From assembly GCA_009599575.1 (NCBI GenBank), contig VWND01000004.1:1294001-1358000 (forward strand): a DNA stretch of 64,000 bases. Direction: 5' to 3'. The notes beneath the pieces are model-generated. The model was not told the origin of the DNA and ran no database searches. It was given only the letters and a program-made list of their open reading frames with translations. Origin of the DNA: Blumeriella jaapii. Its lineage: Eukaryota; Ascomycota; Leotiomycetes; Helotiales; Drepanopezizaceae. The translations under genes were made by a program, and so were the position numbers. This document shows, piece by piece, positions 25,076-37,449 of the stretch (its first letter is position 1; each line of letters begins with the position of its first letter).

Positions 25076-25082
25076 GTTAATA

Positions 25083-25255
25083 TGTCAGAGGTGCGAACGA
25101 GCAGAAGGTTCGTAGATGAATTGCATTAACTACGAGGTTTTAAGTTAGAAGTGTCGCGAAGTCTAAGATACAATGTGTGCGGGCTCCGATGTCACGTGAC
25201 AACAACGTGACTTTCGGACCACGTGACCAACGAACTGACGTTTCATTCCCTCACA
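25083..25255 (-). repeat. Gy3 5' LTR
   Basis: 173 bp, TGTGAGGG start and CTGACA end on the minus strand. E-boxes CACGTG at 25193-25198 and 25220-25225. Its partner LTR differs by scattered transitions. Confidence 0.95.
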
Positions 25256-27430
25256 TTACGATAATACGTCAGTTATTATTTTATTAAAAAAGTCGGTTTC
25301 CAGGCGCGTTTGCTTATAAAAGTCGTAATAATACAAAATAAAAGCATTTAGCAAAGTTTTGCGCAATGTTTTTTATGCGTTTTTCTGCTTTTTCTCGAAT
25401 ACGAAAAAAACGTTTTTGCTTGTGAAAGCAGTAAAAGGGCGGTAAATGCGGCTGTAGCCGGCTATAAAACGTTTGTAAAAATTGCAAAAGCTCAGGAAGT
25501 TTTATACGCTTCGCATATTCGCTGTATATTATCAGTTTTTAATAATAGCGATTTTTTTCGGATTTACTTTAATGCTTTGAATATTAATAACGAAACCTAA
25601 AAATTTGATTTTCGTAATATTAAATTCGCATTTTTTAATATCAGCTTTTAAGCCGTGTTTTTTTAAAATCGATAAAATCTTTTTAACGTAAATTTTATAT
25701 TTTAAATTATTCGCAGAATAAATAAAAATATCGTTAAAATACGCCGAGCAAAAATCATTTAAATGCTTTATAAAAATATTATTAATAAAACGTTGAAATA
25801 TAACGGGCTTATTAATAAAGCCGAACGGAAAGATTTTATATTTGTATATATCGTATCGAATACGGAAACTGATCAGTTTTTTAAATTTTTCGAATATCCG
25901 GATTCGATTAAATATTTATTAAATATTAATTTTTATAAACATTTTGGTTTTAATAATTCGCGCCAGCATTTCGTTAATTAAAAATAAAAAATAAAGATTT
26001 TTTTTCGTAAAATCGTTAAGCTTGCGATAATCGATATACAAGCGTATAAAGTCGTTTAACTTTTTAATAAATAAAATCGGAGCGGCGAAAAAGATATTAA
26101 AAAGTTTAATAAAACTTTTATGCAAATTATCGAAAATATAGCTTTTGATTTTTATAAACTGTTTATTCGTAAAGCGTTTGAATGGTTTTATAAAAAGCGT
26201 ATTTTTCGTAGCAAAGTGTATTTTATAATTTATACCGAGGCGGCGAAAAGCGAGCTTATCGTTTTTTTGTTTATAAAACAATTTTTCGAATTTCGAATAT
26301 TAAACTGAAAAAAGCTTTTTTATAAAAACCACGTTGTCGTTATATTTGGCTTGTAAAGCGTCGGAAACGGAAATGCTTTTTATTACCGCGAGCTGTATAA
26401 TTTTTTCAAATTCGGCGATTTTCGCACGGCGAAAACGTTTTTTATTTATATTATATATAAAAATAATAAACGTGTAATCGCTAAATAATAATTAATTTTT
26501 TTTTTTCGCGATCCGCATTCGCTTTTCGTAACGTATTTGCAAAGCGTTAAATGCAAAAGCGAAAATACAATTAATATTGCAATTAAAAAAGTAAAAAAAA
26601 TAGCAACTGGCCCGGTTGAAAAAACCGGTTTGATCGGTTTAGAACTGCTAATAAAAAACTTTTTTATTTTATGCAAACTGTTTTTAAAGTTTCGCATAAA
26701 TATAAAAAATTTATTAGTTTCAAAGCTTAAATAAGCTTTTTTAATCGTTGTAAAAATATTGGCAAAAATATATAAAACTTTTATTACGCTATTTCGTTTG
26801 TTTGCATTTTTTTAATATATACGATTAAGCATTTTGGGCTTTGTTCGCTGATTAAAATCGACGAATAACTGCTCGTTGAAAAATAAAAAATAACGAATAT
26901 ATTAAATAGCCATTTTATTTTGTTTTTTTTTTGGCTATACGCTTATTTTAAATCGTAATATTATAAAAATTTACGACTAATAAAAACGTCGGTAAAGCCT
27001 AAGTTTATAATTAAAAAAAAAAATTTATACGACGTCGGTTAATCGTAAAAAAAAAAAAAATAGCAGAAAAAATAAACTTTTCCGGCTCGCTATTATAACC
27101 GGTGAATATAATAAGCTTATATAACCGAATAAAATTTACTCCGAAACGTTAAAAAAATTAATACGCTAAAAAAGTTTTAATCGCACCGAAAATATTAACT
27201 TCGCTATCGATATATGCAAATGTTTTAATATATAATTTATTACGTATTAATTTTTTATAAAAATTAAAAACTGTCGCCCTTTTATTAAAAAGCGCTAATT
27301 AAATTTCAAATTCTTTTACAAATCGAATTTTTTTTGCTATAATAAAAGTTTTTGCCACGGTTTAAAAAATTTTTAATAAATCGTTTTGCTTTTCGTCGAT
27401 AATTATTTCGGCGATTTTGCAATTAAACTT
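25256..27430 (-). pseudogene. Gy2a protease and reverse transcriptase region
   Basis: Minus-strand copy of Gy2b 45300-47467 in reverse. The 120-residue open stretch 25919-26281 holds the RT N-terminal half: FRRLGINYKIHFATKNTLFI, SYIFDNLHKSFIKLFNIFFA, and IRLYIDYRKLNDFTKKNLYF (from LRLCVDYRxLNxIT). The palm box lies in 25700-25780. Protease and linker sequence occupies about 26450-27200. Plus-strand open frames here are shadows. Confidence 0.85.
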
Positions 27431-28999
27431 GGCGTCGGAGCAAATATTTACGAAATGGCCGGGCTTGCCGCAGTTATAATAAGCGCTAAAAGAACGCGCA
27501 GCTAAGCGAAAAAAACCGAGGATGGCAGAAATAATAATTATACGCTCGTAAAAATTTCTGCTAAAAAAGGGAAAAGCCGTACGAACAAAAAAGGCTGAAA
27601 AAGTAAAACGTTATAAAATCTTAAAAATACCGGAAGTACGCCTAGAGTTTTAATTAGCAAAAGCTATAACAAAGGAAAAATAGCTTATGCGACGGGCAAA
27701 AATCATTTTTTCAGCTCGGATATTACGTAATTTTTTATTCGCAACGGCCAAAAATTCGTCCAAAATAATATAATTATTATTTATTTTGTATTTTTCTATT
27801 CGAAAATCGTATTTAAAAATAAAAATAATTTTTTCGCATATATTTTTAAACCAACGGTTTTTAGCAATTTTGCTAATAACTGCGTAGCGAATAAATAAAA
27901 AACGAAAATTATTATAAATTTAACCGTTATTTATATAAAACTTATTATATTGCAATTTAATAGACTAAACGCGATTATAATTAAAAAAGCGCTAATTAAA
28001 AATACGAAAAACGTTTCGGGCCGATTGGATTTGGTTATAAAACTCGGGGTTTAAATGTTTTAAAATAATAGTTTTTGCTTTTTTAATAATGCATTTAAAA
28101 TATGCTTTAGTTTAATTTATGCTTTATATAAAATCTTTTAAATATTTTTTAATAAACTGTTTTATATTTATTTTTTATACGTTATATTTAATTTTTTTTA
28201 ATAATCGCTAAAAGCGTAGCGAAAATATTTAATTTTAAATAATTCGATTCGAAAAATAGCTAAATCGAAAACGGAAAAGTAATACTCGGGAATTAATTGA
28301 AAATCTGCGATAAAAGCGCGCGAAGCTCGAAGTAAAAAAAAGGCGTCGCGGGCGATATTAGCGAAAAAGGCTGGAAAACGAGCGGCGGCAATAGCTTAAG
28401 CGATTATTTAAGCGATCTAAAGCTGCTAAGCCGCAGTAAATCTTTCAGCGTTGATAAATATGCTAAGCAGTCGTAAAAGTATTCGTCGGTTTAAAAATAT
28501 TAAAATGTCAGCGTCGTATAACTCGATTTTAAATTCGATCGTAAAACGAAAGGATTTAGCAAATAAATCGGTTGTAAATAATTATAATTCGGTAAAAAAA
28601 TCGTAAAATAAAAACTCGCTGTTAAAATCGTCGAAAAAGCTTAAAACGAATAAAAATTCGAAAGCGCCAAAAGCGAAAGCAAAAGATGGAAATGCTGATT
28701 CGAAGCCGAATCGTACGAATTGCGTTTGTTTTCGGATGCCGCGTCGATTTATAAAAAAAGCATAAAGTATTATAATATTAAAAAAAAGCGATTCGAATTG
28801 CAAAAGCAAATCGAATTAATAAAAAAAAAAAACTCTGGCTTTTTCTGAAAACAAAATTAATAAAAAAAAGTTTTAATTAAAACACCGATAAATAAACGTC
28901 GGTACGGGCGGCCTGAAAAAAGTTCGAATTGCAAAAGCAAATCGAATTTTTAACCGTAAATACAAAGCTTTCCAGCGAAAGTTATTTGGTTTTTTTTTA
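27431..28999 (-). pseudogene. Gy2a gag
   Basis: Minus-strand gag. The zinc knuckle at 27440-27481 reads Y-Y-N-C-GKPG-H-FVNI-C, a CCHC box whose first Cys is now Tyr. The N-terminal 75-residue stretch at 28582-28809 contains FINRRGIRKQTQFVRFGFES and is shared by all three Gy2 copies. The 3' side continues into protease. Several stops make it nonfunctional. Confidence 0.8.
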
Positions 29000-29298
29000 T
29001 ATTATAGCTAATTTAAAAATAATCGGAATAATATAAACCAAAAAATACGCATATAAATTAAAAAAAAAACACCGAGCTAAAATGCTCGGGGTCGCGAACT
29101 TTATATACAATGAATTGCGCTTATGGGTCACGTGACTTAGCGCGAGGCCTAATGGCCGAGGTGGTCCGTGCCCAAACCTTAATCCAACACCACCAGCATT
29201 TATACCACTGGCAACCATACCACTGGCAGCCATACCACTGGCAGCCATACCACTGGCAGCCATACCACTGGCAGCTACCACTAGCCAGGATCGTAACA
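29000..29298 (-). repeat. Gy2a 5' LTR
   Basis: 299 bp, TGTTACGATCC start, six units of the 15-bp minisatellite at about 29203-29282. The 3' end is RIP-altered (TATTATAGC for TGTCACAGC on the plus strand). The right flank GAAAC completes the target duplication. Confidence 0.95.
29203..29282 (-). repeat. 15-bp LTR minisatellite (six units)
   Basis: The plus strand repeats CCACTGGCAGCCATA about six times with single-base variants. The same array has 6 units in both Gy2a LTRs, 4 in both Gy2b LTRs and 3 in the Gy2c LTR. LTR pairs of one insertion share copy number, as expected if both are copied from one RNA template. Confidence 0.92.
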
Positions 29299-29488
29299 GA
29301 AACGCTACGAAAAAAACGACGATAATAATATTTCGTATAAATTTAAACGCGATTTGCTATTATATTACGGTCGTTTAATAATTTCAAACGTCGATTATTT
29401 GCGTTTGGCTTTTATACGAAAAATGCACGATTAAATTTCCACCGCTTATTTCAGCGCTCGCAAAACTACGCAATTGCTTTCGAATTAA
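29299..29488 (+). mobile_element. Gy1A, right fragment
   Basis: Continuation of Gy1A after Gy2a. It matches the reverse complement of Gy1B 50005-50190 base for base apart from transitions. It starts with the GAAAC target copy and ends at 29488, where Gy2c inserted. It encodes part of the RNase H to integrase linker, with no open frame. Confidence 0.92.
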
Positions 29489-29747
29489 TGTTACGATCCT
29501 GGCCTGGCTAGTGGTAGTTGCCAGTGGTATAGTTGCCAATGGTATAATTGCTGGTGGTGTTGGATTAAGGATTGGGCACGGGCCCTCGGCCACTAGGCCC
29601 CGCGCTAAATCACGTGATTTACAAGCGCAACCATTGTACATAAAATTCGCGATTCCGAGCATTTTAGCTCGGTGTCTTTTTTCAATTTATATGCGTACCT
29701 TTTGGTTTATATCACTTTTCTAATTACTTTTAAGCTAGCTGTAATAT
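29489..29747 (+). repeat. Gy2c 5' LTR
   Basis: 259 bp, TGTTACGATCC start and GCTGTAATA end (CA lost to transition). It has only three minisatellite units, hence its shorter length. TATA-like segment, CACGTGA E-box and stem-loop are conserved. Confidence 0.93.
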
Positions 29748-31496
29748 AAAATAAACCAAACAACTTTCGCTAAAAAACTTTATATCCACGGTTAAAAACT
29801 CGATTTGCTTTTGTAATTCGAACTTTTTTCAGGCCGCTCGTACCGACGTTTATTTATCGGTATTTTAATTAAAATTTTCTTTTATTAATTTTGTTTTCAA
29901 AAAAAGCTGAAATTTTTTTTTTAATTCGATTTGCTTTTGCAATTAAAACGATTTTTTTTAAAATTTTATACTTTTTTTATAAATCGACGCGGCATCCGAA
30001 AACGAACGCAATTCGTACGATTCGGCTTCGAATCAGCATTTTTACCTTTTGTTTCGGCCTTTAGCGCTTTCGAATTTCCATTCGTTTTAGGCTTTTTCGA
30101 CGATTCTAGCAACGAATTTTTATTTTACGATTTTTCTGTCGAACCGCAGTTATCCGCAGCTAATTTATCGGCTAAAACTTTTCGTTTTATTATCGAATCT
30201 AAAATCGAATTATACGACGCTAATATTTTAAAATTTTCAAACCGACGAATACTTTCAAACCGATGATTTAATATATTTGCTAACGCTAAAAGATTTACTA
30301 CGGCTCAGCAATTTTAAATCGCTTAAATTATCGCTTGAATTATCGCCGCCGCTCGCTTTCCAGCTTTTTTCGCTAATATCGCTCGCGACGCTTTTTTTTT
30401 TTTTCGAATTTCGCGCGCTTTTATAACAAATTCCCAATTAATTTCCGAATATTATTTTTCAGTTTTCGATTTAACTATTTTTCGAATCGAATTATTTAAA
30501 ATCAAATATTTTCGCTAAGTTTTCAGCAATTTTTAAAAAAAAGTTTAATATAACGTATTAAAAATAAATATAAAGCTATTTATTAAAAAATACTTAAAAA
30601 ACTTTATACAAAATATAAACTAAGCCAAAGCATATTTCAAATGTATTATTGGAAAAACAAAAACTATTATTTTAAAACATTTGAATCTCAAATTTTATAA
30701 TTAAGCCCAATCGGTCTGAAACGTTTTTCGCATTTTTAATCAACGCTTTTTTAATTATAATCGCGTTCAGGTTGCTAAATTATAATATAACAAATTTTAT
30801 ATAAACAACGGTTAAATTTATAATAACTTTCGTTTTTTGTTTATTCGTTACGCAATTATTAGCAAAATTACTAAAAACCGTTGATTTAAAAATACATACG
30901 AAAAAATCATTTTTATTTTTAACTACGATTTCCGAATAAAAAAGTACAAAATAAATAATAATTATATTATTTTAAACGAGTTTTTAGCCGTTGCGAATAA
31001 AAAATTACGCAATATCCGAATTAAAAAAATAGCTTCTGCTCGTCGCATAAACTATTTTTTTTTTCTGCTATAGCTTTTGCTAATTAAAATTCTAGGCGTA
31101 CTTCCGGTATTTTTTAAAGCTTTTTAGCGTTTTACTTTTTTAGCCTTTTTTGCTCGCACAGCTTTTTTTTTTAATAAAGATTTTTATAAGCGTATAACTG
31201 CTATTTCTGCCATTCTCGGTTTTTTCCGCTTAATTACGCGTTTTTTTGGCGTTTATTATAATTGCGGCAAGCCCGGCCATTTCGCAAACGTTTGTTCCGA
31301 TGCTAAATTTAATAGCAAAATCGCCGAAATAATTATCGACGAAAAGCAAAACGATTTGTTAAAAAACTTTTAAGCCGTGGCAAAAGCTTTTATTATAGCA
31401 AAAGATTCGATTTGTAAAAAGATTTAAAATTTAATCAACGCTTTTTAATAAAAAAGCGATAGTTTTTAGTTTTTATAAAATTAGCACGTAATAAAT
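29748..31496 (+). pseudogene. Gy2c gag
   Basis: Plus-strand gag remnant. The 111-residue open stretch 29931-30266 contains FINRRGIRKRTQFVRFGFES. The zinc knuckle at 31254-31295 reads Y-Y-N-C-GKPG-H-FANV-C, first Cys now Tyr as in Gy2a and Gy2b. The sequence IAEIIIDEKQ follows. The same Cys-to-Tyr change in all three copies suggests either a shared ancestral change or a repeatable RIP target (TGT to TAT). Confidence 0.8.
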
Positions 31497-31908
31497 TGTC
31501 AGGAACCAACATCACGTGTATGAATCAGATGATCCGCCAAAATCCTCTGCCTTTTACCAACCCTTGAATAGCACTTTCTGCGGATAGGCCGTAGGGGCCG
31601 GATAGTATTATAAGGGCTGGAAATGATATTTAGATAAAACATTTTATAAGAATGATTGCTAAAAACCAGTTATTAAGGTTATATTAAGAAGGATGAAAAA
31701 AGGTCGGGATAAGGGCTGGAAAAGCATACTAAATAGGATTCGCCTGATTTCCTAGGAAATACTTTTTTCGAAGGCTTTACCCCTTCTTTTGTATTTATAT
31801 ACGCTTTTTACTAGAAATATAAAAAATAAAAATCAGTCTGATTATTAACCCAATTTTATTTGAATTTTATTATTTGAATTAGTGTTTTCCTGCTTTTTAA
31901 TTTTTATA
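31497..31908 (+). repeat. Gy5 5' LTR
   Basis: 412 bp, beginning TGTCAGGAACC and ending TTTTTATA (originally CA). It contains a CACGTG box at 31513-31518 and the uninterrupted CTGCGGATAGGCC that is split by TRG in the 3' LTR. Confidence 0.95.
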
Positions 31909-31999
31909 TTTTAATTTTTTTATTTACCGAAACGGCAATTCGATATTATTAAAACAATCTTTTATTATATTATTATATTTATATCGTTATTATCGATAT

Positions 32000-33545
32000 T
32001 ATAGCTTTTCGCATTCGCAGAAAACAAGCATTTTTAGCTATTTAAAAAAACTCAGCATTTTCGGCTGTTTAGAAAAACTTCGTATTATCGTTTTTTTTAA
32101 CGTTATTAATTTTATTAAAAATCGAAAATATTTTATTATCAAAGCGCGACGACTTTTTAATTTTTTTTATCGAAAAAATTATTAAAAAAAGCCACGTTTA
32201 AAGCGATTCGAAAAAACTTTTTATCGAAACCCTGATTTATTTGGCTAACGAACGAATCCGCGCCGAATAAAAAAAAAACGATAAACGTAAAAAAATAAAA
32301 GAAATACGAGCTAAAATAAAGCAGAAAAAAACTAAAAAAAAAGTCTACGAAACAATTAAAAAATTCGAAAAAACCAAAAAACGCCGAAACGAATTCCGAA
32401 AAAAAGTTAAATAATTTCAATAAGAATTTAACGCTTTCGAAAATATCGAAAAAAAAGTTTTTATACTTTTTAACACCGCTTTAACTAAAAAAAAACAGAA
32501 AATAATTTAAGCTAGCGATTATTATAAAATATTTTCGAAGCATTACGATAATAATATTTATTAGAAACGATTTAGTATTTTTTTTAAGCATATTATACCT
32601 TTTGTAAAAAATATAACGAATTCGAGCCGAAAAGTATTAAAAATAAAAAACTTTTTAATATATCGAAAGAAAAATACTAAAAAAGCTTAATTTTTTATTC
32701 GGCGTGCAGAGCGAAGCTTTCGCCAAAATAAAAAAATAATATTTTATACCGATTAAAAAAAAATTAACGCTTGTATTTTAGCTTTCGACGATAAAATAAA
32801 AAAAAAATAAACCGGATACGAACGACGTTTTACGAATATTCGAATTATATAAAACGATTTTAAAAAATAAATATTAAATTTTCTGATAAATGCGGAAAAT
32901 CGAAAAATCGCGGCTTCGAATTTATACGATAAAGCGAAGCAAAAAAAGCATAAATCAGTTAACGATTTCGTTGCTTATTTAAATAATTTCGAATAGCAAT
33001 TGTAAATAATAAACGATGCGACTAAAAAAAAAATATTTTTCGCAAAACTCCGATTTATTTTTCGAAAAAAAATTATTAAACGAAATAATATTACAGCTAT
33101 AAGCTCGTACGAAAAATTAATATTAATCGCTCGTCGTATCGAAAATGCTAATAAAATTATTAACGACGAAACGAAAAATAATAAACGACGAAACAAACGC
33201 AAAAAAAAAAAAAAAAAAAAAAAGATTTATATTTACGATTAAAGCTTAAAAACTAAAACAAATACATATCGTTTTCGATTCGAATATACGTTACAAAAAG
33301 AAAAACGAAAGCGAAAAAACGATAATTTTAATAAAATCTTTTGAAATTTTAAAACTTTTAACGACTTTTTTTACTTTTCGAAATGCAATCGCTGCCAAAA
33401 GGAAAAGCATCGTATAGCCAATTATTTAAAAATCGAATATTATAAATGCAACAGAAAAAAATATATAGCCTTAAACTGTTTCGAAGCTAACAAATTTAAA
33501 AATTCGGAAAAAGCTTTCGTTCGATTTTAATTTCGTCGCTATTAA
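32000..33545 (+). pseudogene. Gy5 gag with double zinc knuckle
   Basis: Plus-strand gag remnant. At 33384-33479 two CCHC boxes follow each other. The first reads C-NR-C-QKEK-H-RIAN-Y (last Cys to Tyr) and the second Y-YK-C-NRKK-Y-IALN-C (first Cys and His to Tyr). Upstream 32900-33200 holds a capsid-like helical stretch (NDFVAYLNNFE..., EKLILIARRIENANKI). Long A-runs, for example at 33200-33225, break the frame. The minus-strand open frames at 32157-32420 and 32975-33202 are Phe-rich shadows. Confidence 0.78.
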
Positions 33546-33549
33546 TAAA

Positions 33550-33900
33550 ATCGAACGAAAAAAAAAAGCAGAAAATAATAATTTTAATCGAAATTAAAAA
33601 AGCTAAAAACGAAACTCGTACGAAACGAGCTTTTATCGATTGCGACGCGGAAAAAAACTGCGTAATTTAAAAATTATTAATTAAATATAAATAAAAACCA
33701 ACTTAAAAACGTATTAATTTATTTACGATTAAAAAAAAAAAAAAAATTATTTACGGCACGCATACGCAATTTATTCGCGCTATTAATAATTATAAAATAA
33801 TTAAAAAAATACAAAGCGATTTCGTAGCTTGCGATATAAATATTTTAAAAGTTTTATTTATTCTAAGATTCCTTTGGTTGCGAAATATCGATCTCGTTAT
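33550..33900 (+). pseudogene. Gy5 aspartic protease remnant
   Basis: Plus-strand frames give RAFIDCDAEKNCVI near 33630-33665. This fits the AFIDCGAEGNFI form of the gypsy protease active site, with Asp retained and Gly changed to Asp. THTQFIRAINNYKIIKKIQ near 33770-33810 fits the following strands. Inactive by stops and the Gly loss. Confidence 0.65.
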
Positions 33901-34149
33901 AAGCTTTCGAGCTAAATCGTGGCGATATTTAATCGAACGCTTATAATTTAATTTCGTTATAATTAAACGTTTTAAAAAAAAATTTAAAAAAAAACAAGCG
34001 TTTTATATCGTTTTAAAAAAAGCTATTAAAAAACAATATTAATTACTTTTTAAATATAACGATTACGCCGATATATTCGACGATACTGCCGCGGTTATTT
34101 TAATTTCTTATTATTTTATAAAGCATCGAATAGATTTCGCGAAGAAAAA

Positions 34150-34860
34150 GGATTTTTTTAGAAACCAGTCTATTTTTTGTCGGAATTTGAATTCACCGAA
34201 TTACGCGAATATTTCGATTCGAATTTAAAAAAAAGCTGGATAAAAAAATCTATTAGCTCTGCCGGCGCATTAGTAATATTTATACCGAAAAAAAACGGAA
34301 GTTTACGATTATGCGTCGATTATAAAAATCTAAACGCAGTTGCGGTTAAAAATCGAATTCTTTTATTTTTTATAAGCGAAACTTTGGATCGTTTGAAAAA
34401 AGCTAAAATATTTACTAAATTAAATTTTATTTAGGCGTACCACCGCTTTCGAATAAAAAAGAAAAATAAATAGAAAACTGCGTTTCGCATTCGTTACGGA
34501 CATTTCGAATATTGCGTATTACTTTTCGGCTTTTCGAACGCATTAACAATCTTTTAAGCGTATATTAATTAAATTTTAGTCGGTTTAATAAATATTACGT
34601 ATATAATTTATTTCGACGATATTTTAATATTTTCCGAAAACTCCGACGATTATACAAACGCGGTAAAAAAGATTTTCGAAAAACTTCGTATTAATAAACT
34701 TTACGAAAATCTGAAAAAATATGCTTTCGATACGAATACGATTAAATTTCTAGATTTCGTCGTTACTTTTACGGAAATTAAAATAAATTCAGAAAAAATA
34801 AATAATATTCGGAAATAGCCTTTTTTTACTACGTAGCGAAATATTTAAATGTTTTGGATT
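34150..34860 (+). pseudogene. Gy5 reverse transcriptase
   Basis: The 85-residue open stretch 34177-34434 covers the fingers: ELREYFDSNLKKSWI, AGALVIFIPKKNGSLRLCVD and YKNLNAVAVKNRILLFFISE. The palm follows after a stop, with GHFEYCVLLFGF near 34500-34530 and YFDDILIFSENSDDY at about 34606-34655, where both catalytic Asp remain. Several TAG stops replace probable Trp codons. Confidence 0.88.
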
Positions 34861-34879
34861 TTATTAATTTTTACAAACG

Positions 34880-35420
34880 TTTTATTAAAAATTATATTAA
34901 GCTTTGCCGATTTATTACAAATTTTTTAAAAAGGATGCAACGAAAAAAAATATCGGGCTTTTTTCGTTTTTTCTTCGAAGCGAAGCTCGCTTTTTTATTT
35001 TTAAGAAAAAAGTTTTATTAAACACCGATTTTACGTTATTTCGATCTTCGATTAAAAATTCAAATCGAAACAAACGTTTCGAAATTCGCTATAAACGGAA
35101 TATTATTTTAATTGTTCGGCGAAAATGCGAAAACACGTTAGCATTTTATCGCGTATTATTCGAAAAAGCTTTCTTTTATAAAACAAAAATATAAGATTTA
35201 CGACGCTAAGCTAATAATTATAATTTACGCTTTTAAATAATAAAATTAATATTTACGTGGCGCTTCCGACGTTATTATTATACGTATAAATTATTACAAT
35301 CTAAAATACTTTTTTACGAAAAAACGTTTAAACGAACGCTAAGCGAAATAGGCCGACGAGCTAATTAAATACGATTTTACAATCGAATATAAAACAAAAG
35401 TTTTTAATTCGGCGAATGGT
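34880..35420 (+). pseudogene. Gy5 RNase H remnant
   Basis: Plus-strand connection and RNase H. The 96-residue open stretch 34904-35194 includes FEIRYKRNIILIVRRKCENT and LLNTDFTLF, the latter aligning with the first acidic residue of the ribonuclease core (TDAS). Further motifs near 35200-35330 are fragmentary. Confidence 0.65.
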
Positions 35421-35899
35421 TTTTTTCGCCGGCCAAATTTAAAAAAAATTTAAAAAAAAATAACGAGCAGCTGCTTACGCTGCATCGTAAGCTAAAACTA
35501 GCTTATTTAAAAAATTTTAGAATGTTTTCCGCAATAAAAATACGTTTAAAATCGAAGCATAAACCATTTCGCGCCGATAAGTATTCGAAGCTTTTATTAA
35601 CGGAATCAAAAAATAAAAAACAAACGGAAAAAAGCCAAATAAAAAGCTTTTTCGCCGGATTGTTTTTTGCTAATATTATTAATTGCAAACAGTATATACC
35701 ACGAAGCGTAGCCGCTATATTGCTATAATCCGAAACGGCTAATAACGAGCTAGCAAAACCGATTTATAAAACTATTTTTAAATTGCAAAAATCTGATTTT
35801 TTTATATTATAAAAAACGTACGAATCGGCTTCGCAAAACAATCGAGCCGGATTCGAAAAATATTAGCGTATAAGCTAAAATAAATTACTACGTTATAAA

Positions 35900-37090
35900 A
35901 AACGTGCGTATATTTCGAATAAAAGCGTTATTAAAAGCGAAATATTAAAAATTAATTACGACGATCCGACCGCCGGCTATTAAAGCTTTCGGCGAACGCT
36001 AAAACTGATCGAAAAAAAGTATTTCTGGCCTGGTTTACAAAGCGACGTAAAGCGTTACGTTAATACGTATAAAAAATATTAAAAAAGCAAGCTTAGAAAA
36101 CACCGATTTTATAGCGAATTAGCCCTTTTTTCGACTTTTACGAAATTTTAAAAAAAAATAATTATAAATTTTATTACGAATTTACTTTTTAGCAAAAAAC
36201 GAAATCGTATTTACGATTCGATACTCGTTATAATAAACCGATATACGAAGCTGTCGAAATATATATCGATATAAAAAACGATTTCAATTCTAAATTTAAT
36301 TAAAATATTTATATAATACGTTTATAAAGATTTTGGCTGCTTTAAAAAAATTATTATAAATAAAAGATTAGTTTTTATTAATAAATTTTGGTTTTTAATA
36401 ATATTTCATTTATAAATACGACGTCGATTAAGCATCGCTTTTTATTTTTAAACCGATAGCCAAACGAAACGTTAAAATTAAATTTTAAAATTTTATTTTC
36501 GTACGTATTACGATTATCGACAAAACGATTAAGCTACGAAGCTTGTTTTAGCCGAGTTTACGTATAACAATTCGATATACGCTTTTACGGGTTTTATTCC
36601 TTTTCGCATATTATACGGCTTTTATTTAAAACTTGGCAGCAACGTCGAAAGCGACGTCGTAAAAAAAAAAATACCGTTAGCGGAAAAACGAATTAAAATA
36701 TTACAAAAAAAAAAAAAAATATTCAGTAAAAAGCTAAAAAAAACTAACGCGAATCACAAAAAGTTTTACGACGCTAAATATAAAAAAATTAAATTTTAAA
36801 TAAACGATAAAATATTATTATCGATTAAAAACCTTCGATAACTGCGATTTTTTCGAAAGCTTTTAAATAAATATTTAAAGCTTTTTAAAATCAAGCGAAT
36901 TATATACGAGCACGGCCAAGCTTATCAATTCGAGCTTTTTTTTTAATATCGTATTTACGATACTTTTCACGTTTTTCTACTAAAACCTTAGCAAAATCGG
37001 AACGATATCGAGCCGAAAAATAATATAATAAAATTTCAAAAACCCGAAAAATACAAAATCAAATTAATATAAGCTTATAAAAATACAAAA
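35900..37090 (+). pseudogene. Gy5 integrase
   Basis: Plus-strand integrase: DPTAGY...RTLKLIEKKYFWPGLQ near 35960-36045 (the end of the zinc-binding domain), YVNTYKKYQKSK-like near 36056, INFITNLLFSKKRNRIYDSI near 36160-36215 (core strand with the first Asp lost), TDSQTKRQN-like near 36445 (from TDGQTERxN), and LVLAEFTYNNSIYAFTGFIP near 36545-36600. C-terminal FELFFQYRIYDTFHVFLLKP near 36925-36985. Stops throughout. Confidence 0.8.
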
Positions 37091-37449
37091 AAGGGCCGAT
37101 ATTATTTGATACGATAAAAAAGTTATTTACTAAGCGAAAATTCGTAAAAGCCAGAAAACCATTTTATAAACGCAAAAAAAATTATAAAAAAATATTTAAA
37201 AAATACGATAAATAATAGCAACGAAATAATAACGAATGCGCGCTATAAAAGCAAAAGAAAAAAAAACAAAAATATTTAAAAAACTTCAGAACCGCCGCTA
37301 AATTAATTTATTTTTATCGTTATTTTTTTATTTATTTTTATCGCTATTTTTTTTAGATTTAAAAGCAACGGCAGATTAAAAAAAATTAATATCAAACGAA
37401 TTCGCAAAATATTCGATTCATTTTAATTAAGATTTTTATAATAGCCGTA

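Larger units (their letters stand above)
19272..25255 (-). mobile_element. Gy3, complete Ty3/gypsy chromovirus
   Basis: 5,984-bp minus-strand element in Gy2a, with the 5-bp duplication TTACG at 19267-19271 and 25256-25260. Both LTRs are 173 bp. Coding order on the minus strand: gag with a zinc knuckle, protease, RT, RNase H, integrase, chromodomain, basic C-terminal tail. Its coding frames are among the least broken of the big elements here; long collinear runs of pol can be read with few stops. Confidence 0.95.
2432..29298 (-). mobile_element. Gy2a, complete Ty3/gypsy chromovirus split by Gy4 and Gy3
   Basis: Minus-strand LTR retrotransposon with a 5' LTR at 29000-29298, a 3' LTR at 2432-2730 and the 5-bp duplication GAAAC on both flanks. 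Removing Gy4 (4180-18555) and Gy3 (19272-25255) with one target copy each leaves about 6.5 kb, the same as uninterrupted Gy2b (6,467 bp), and the three pieces align to it in order. Coding order on the minus strand is gag, protease, RT, RNase H, integrase and chromodomain-like tail. All frames are interrupted and the base changes look like RIP. Confidence 0.95.
29489..31496 (+). mobile_element. Gy2c, first segment: 5' LTR and gag
   Basis: Plus-strand Gy2 copy inserted in Gy1A only 190 bp from Gy2a and in opposite orientation. It continues at 40949-40996 and 55626-56337 after Gy5 and D, then beyond the window. The 5' LTR is 29489-29747. The segment ends with TAAAT (31492-31496), duplicated after Gy5. 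Confidence 0.92.

Noticed and set aside
29203..29282. Regular short repeats suggesting a CRISPR array
   Set aside because: Units of 15 bp abut without spacers, lie in an LTR, and the genome is fungal.
2432..29298. Gy2a LTRs as two separate solo LTRs
   Set aside because: Polypurine tract at the inner edge, matching GAAAC on the outer edges, and collinear body pieces show a single full element.
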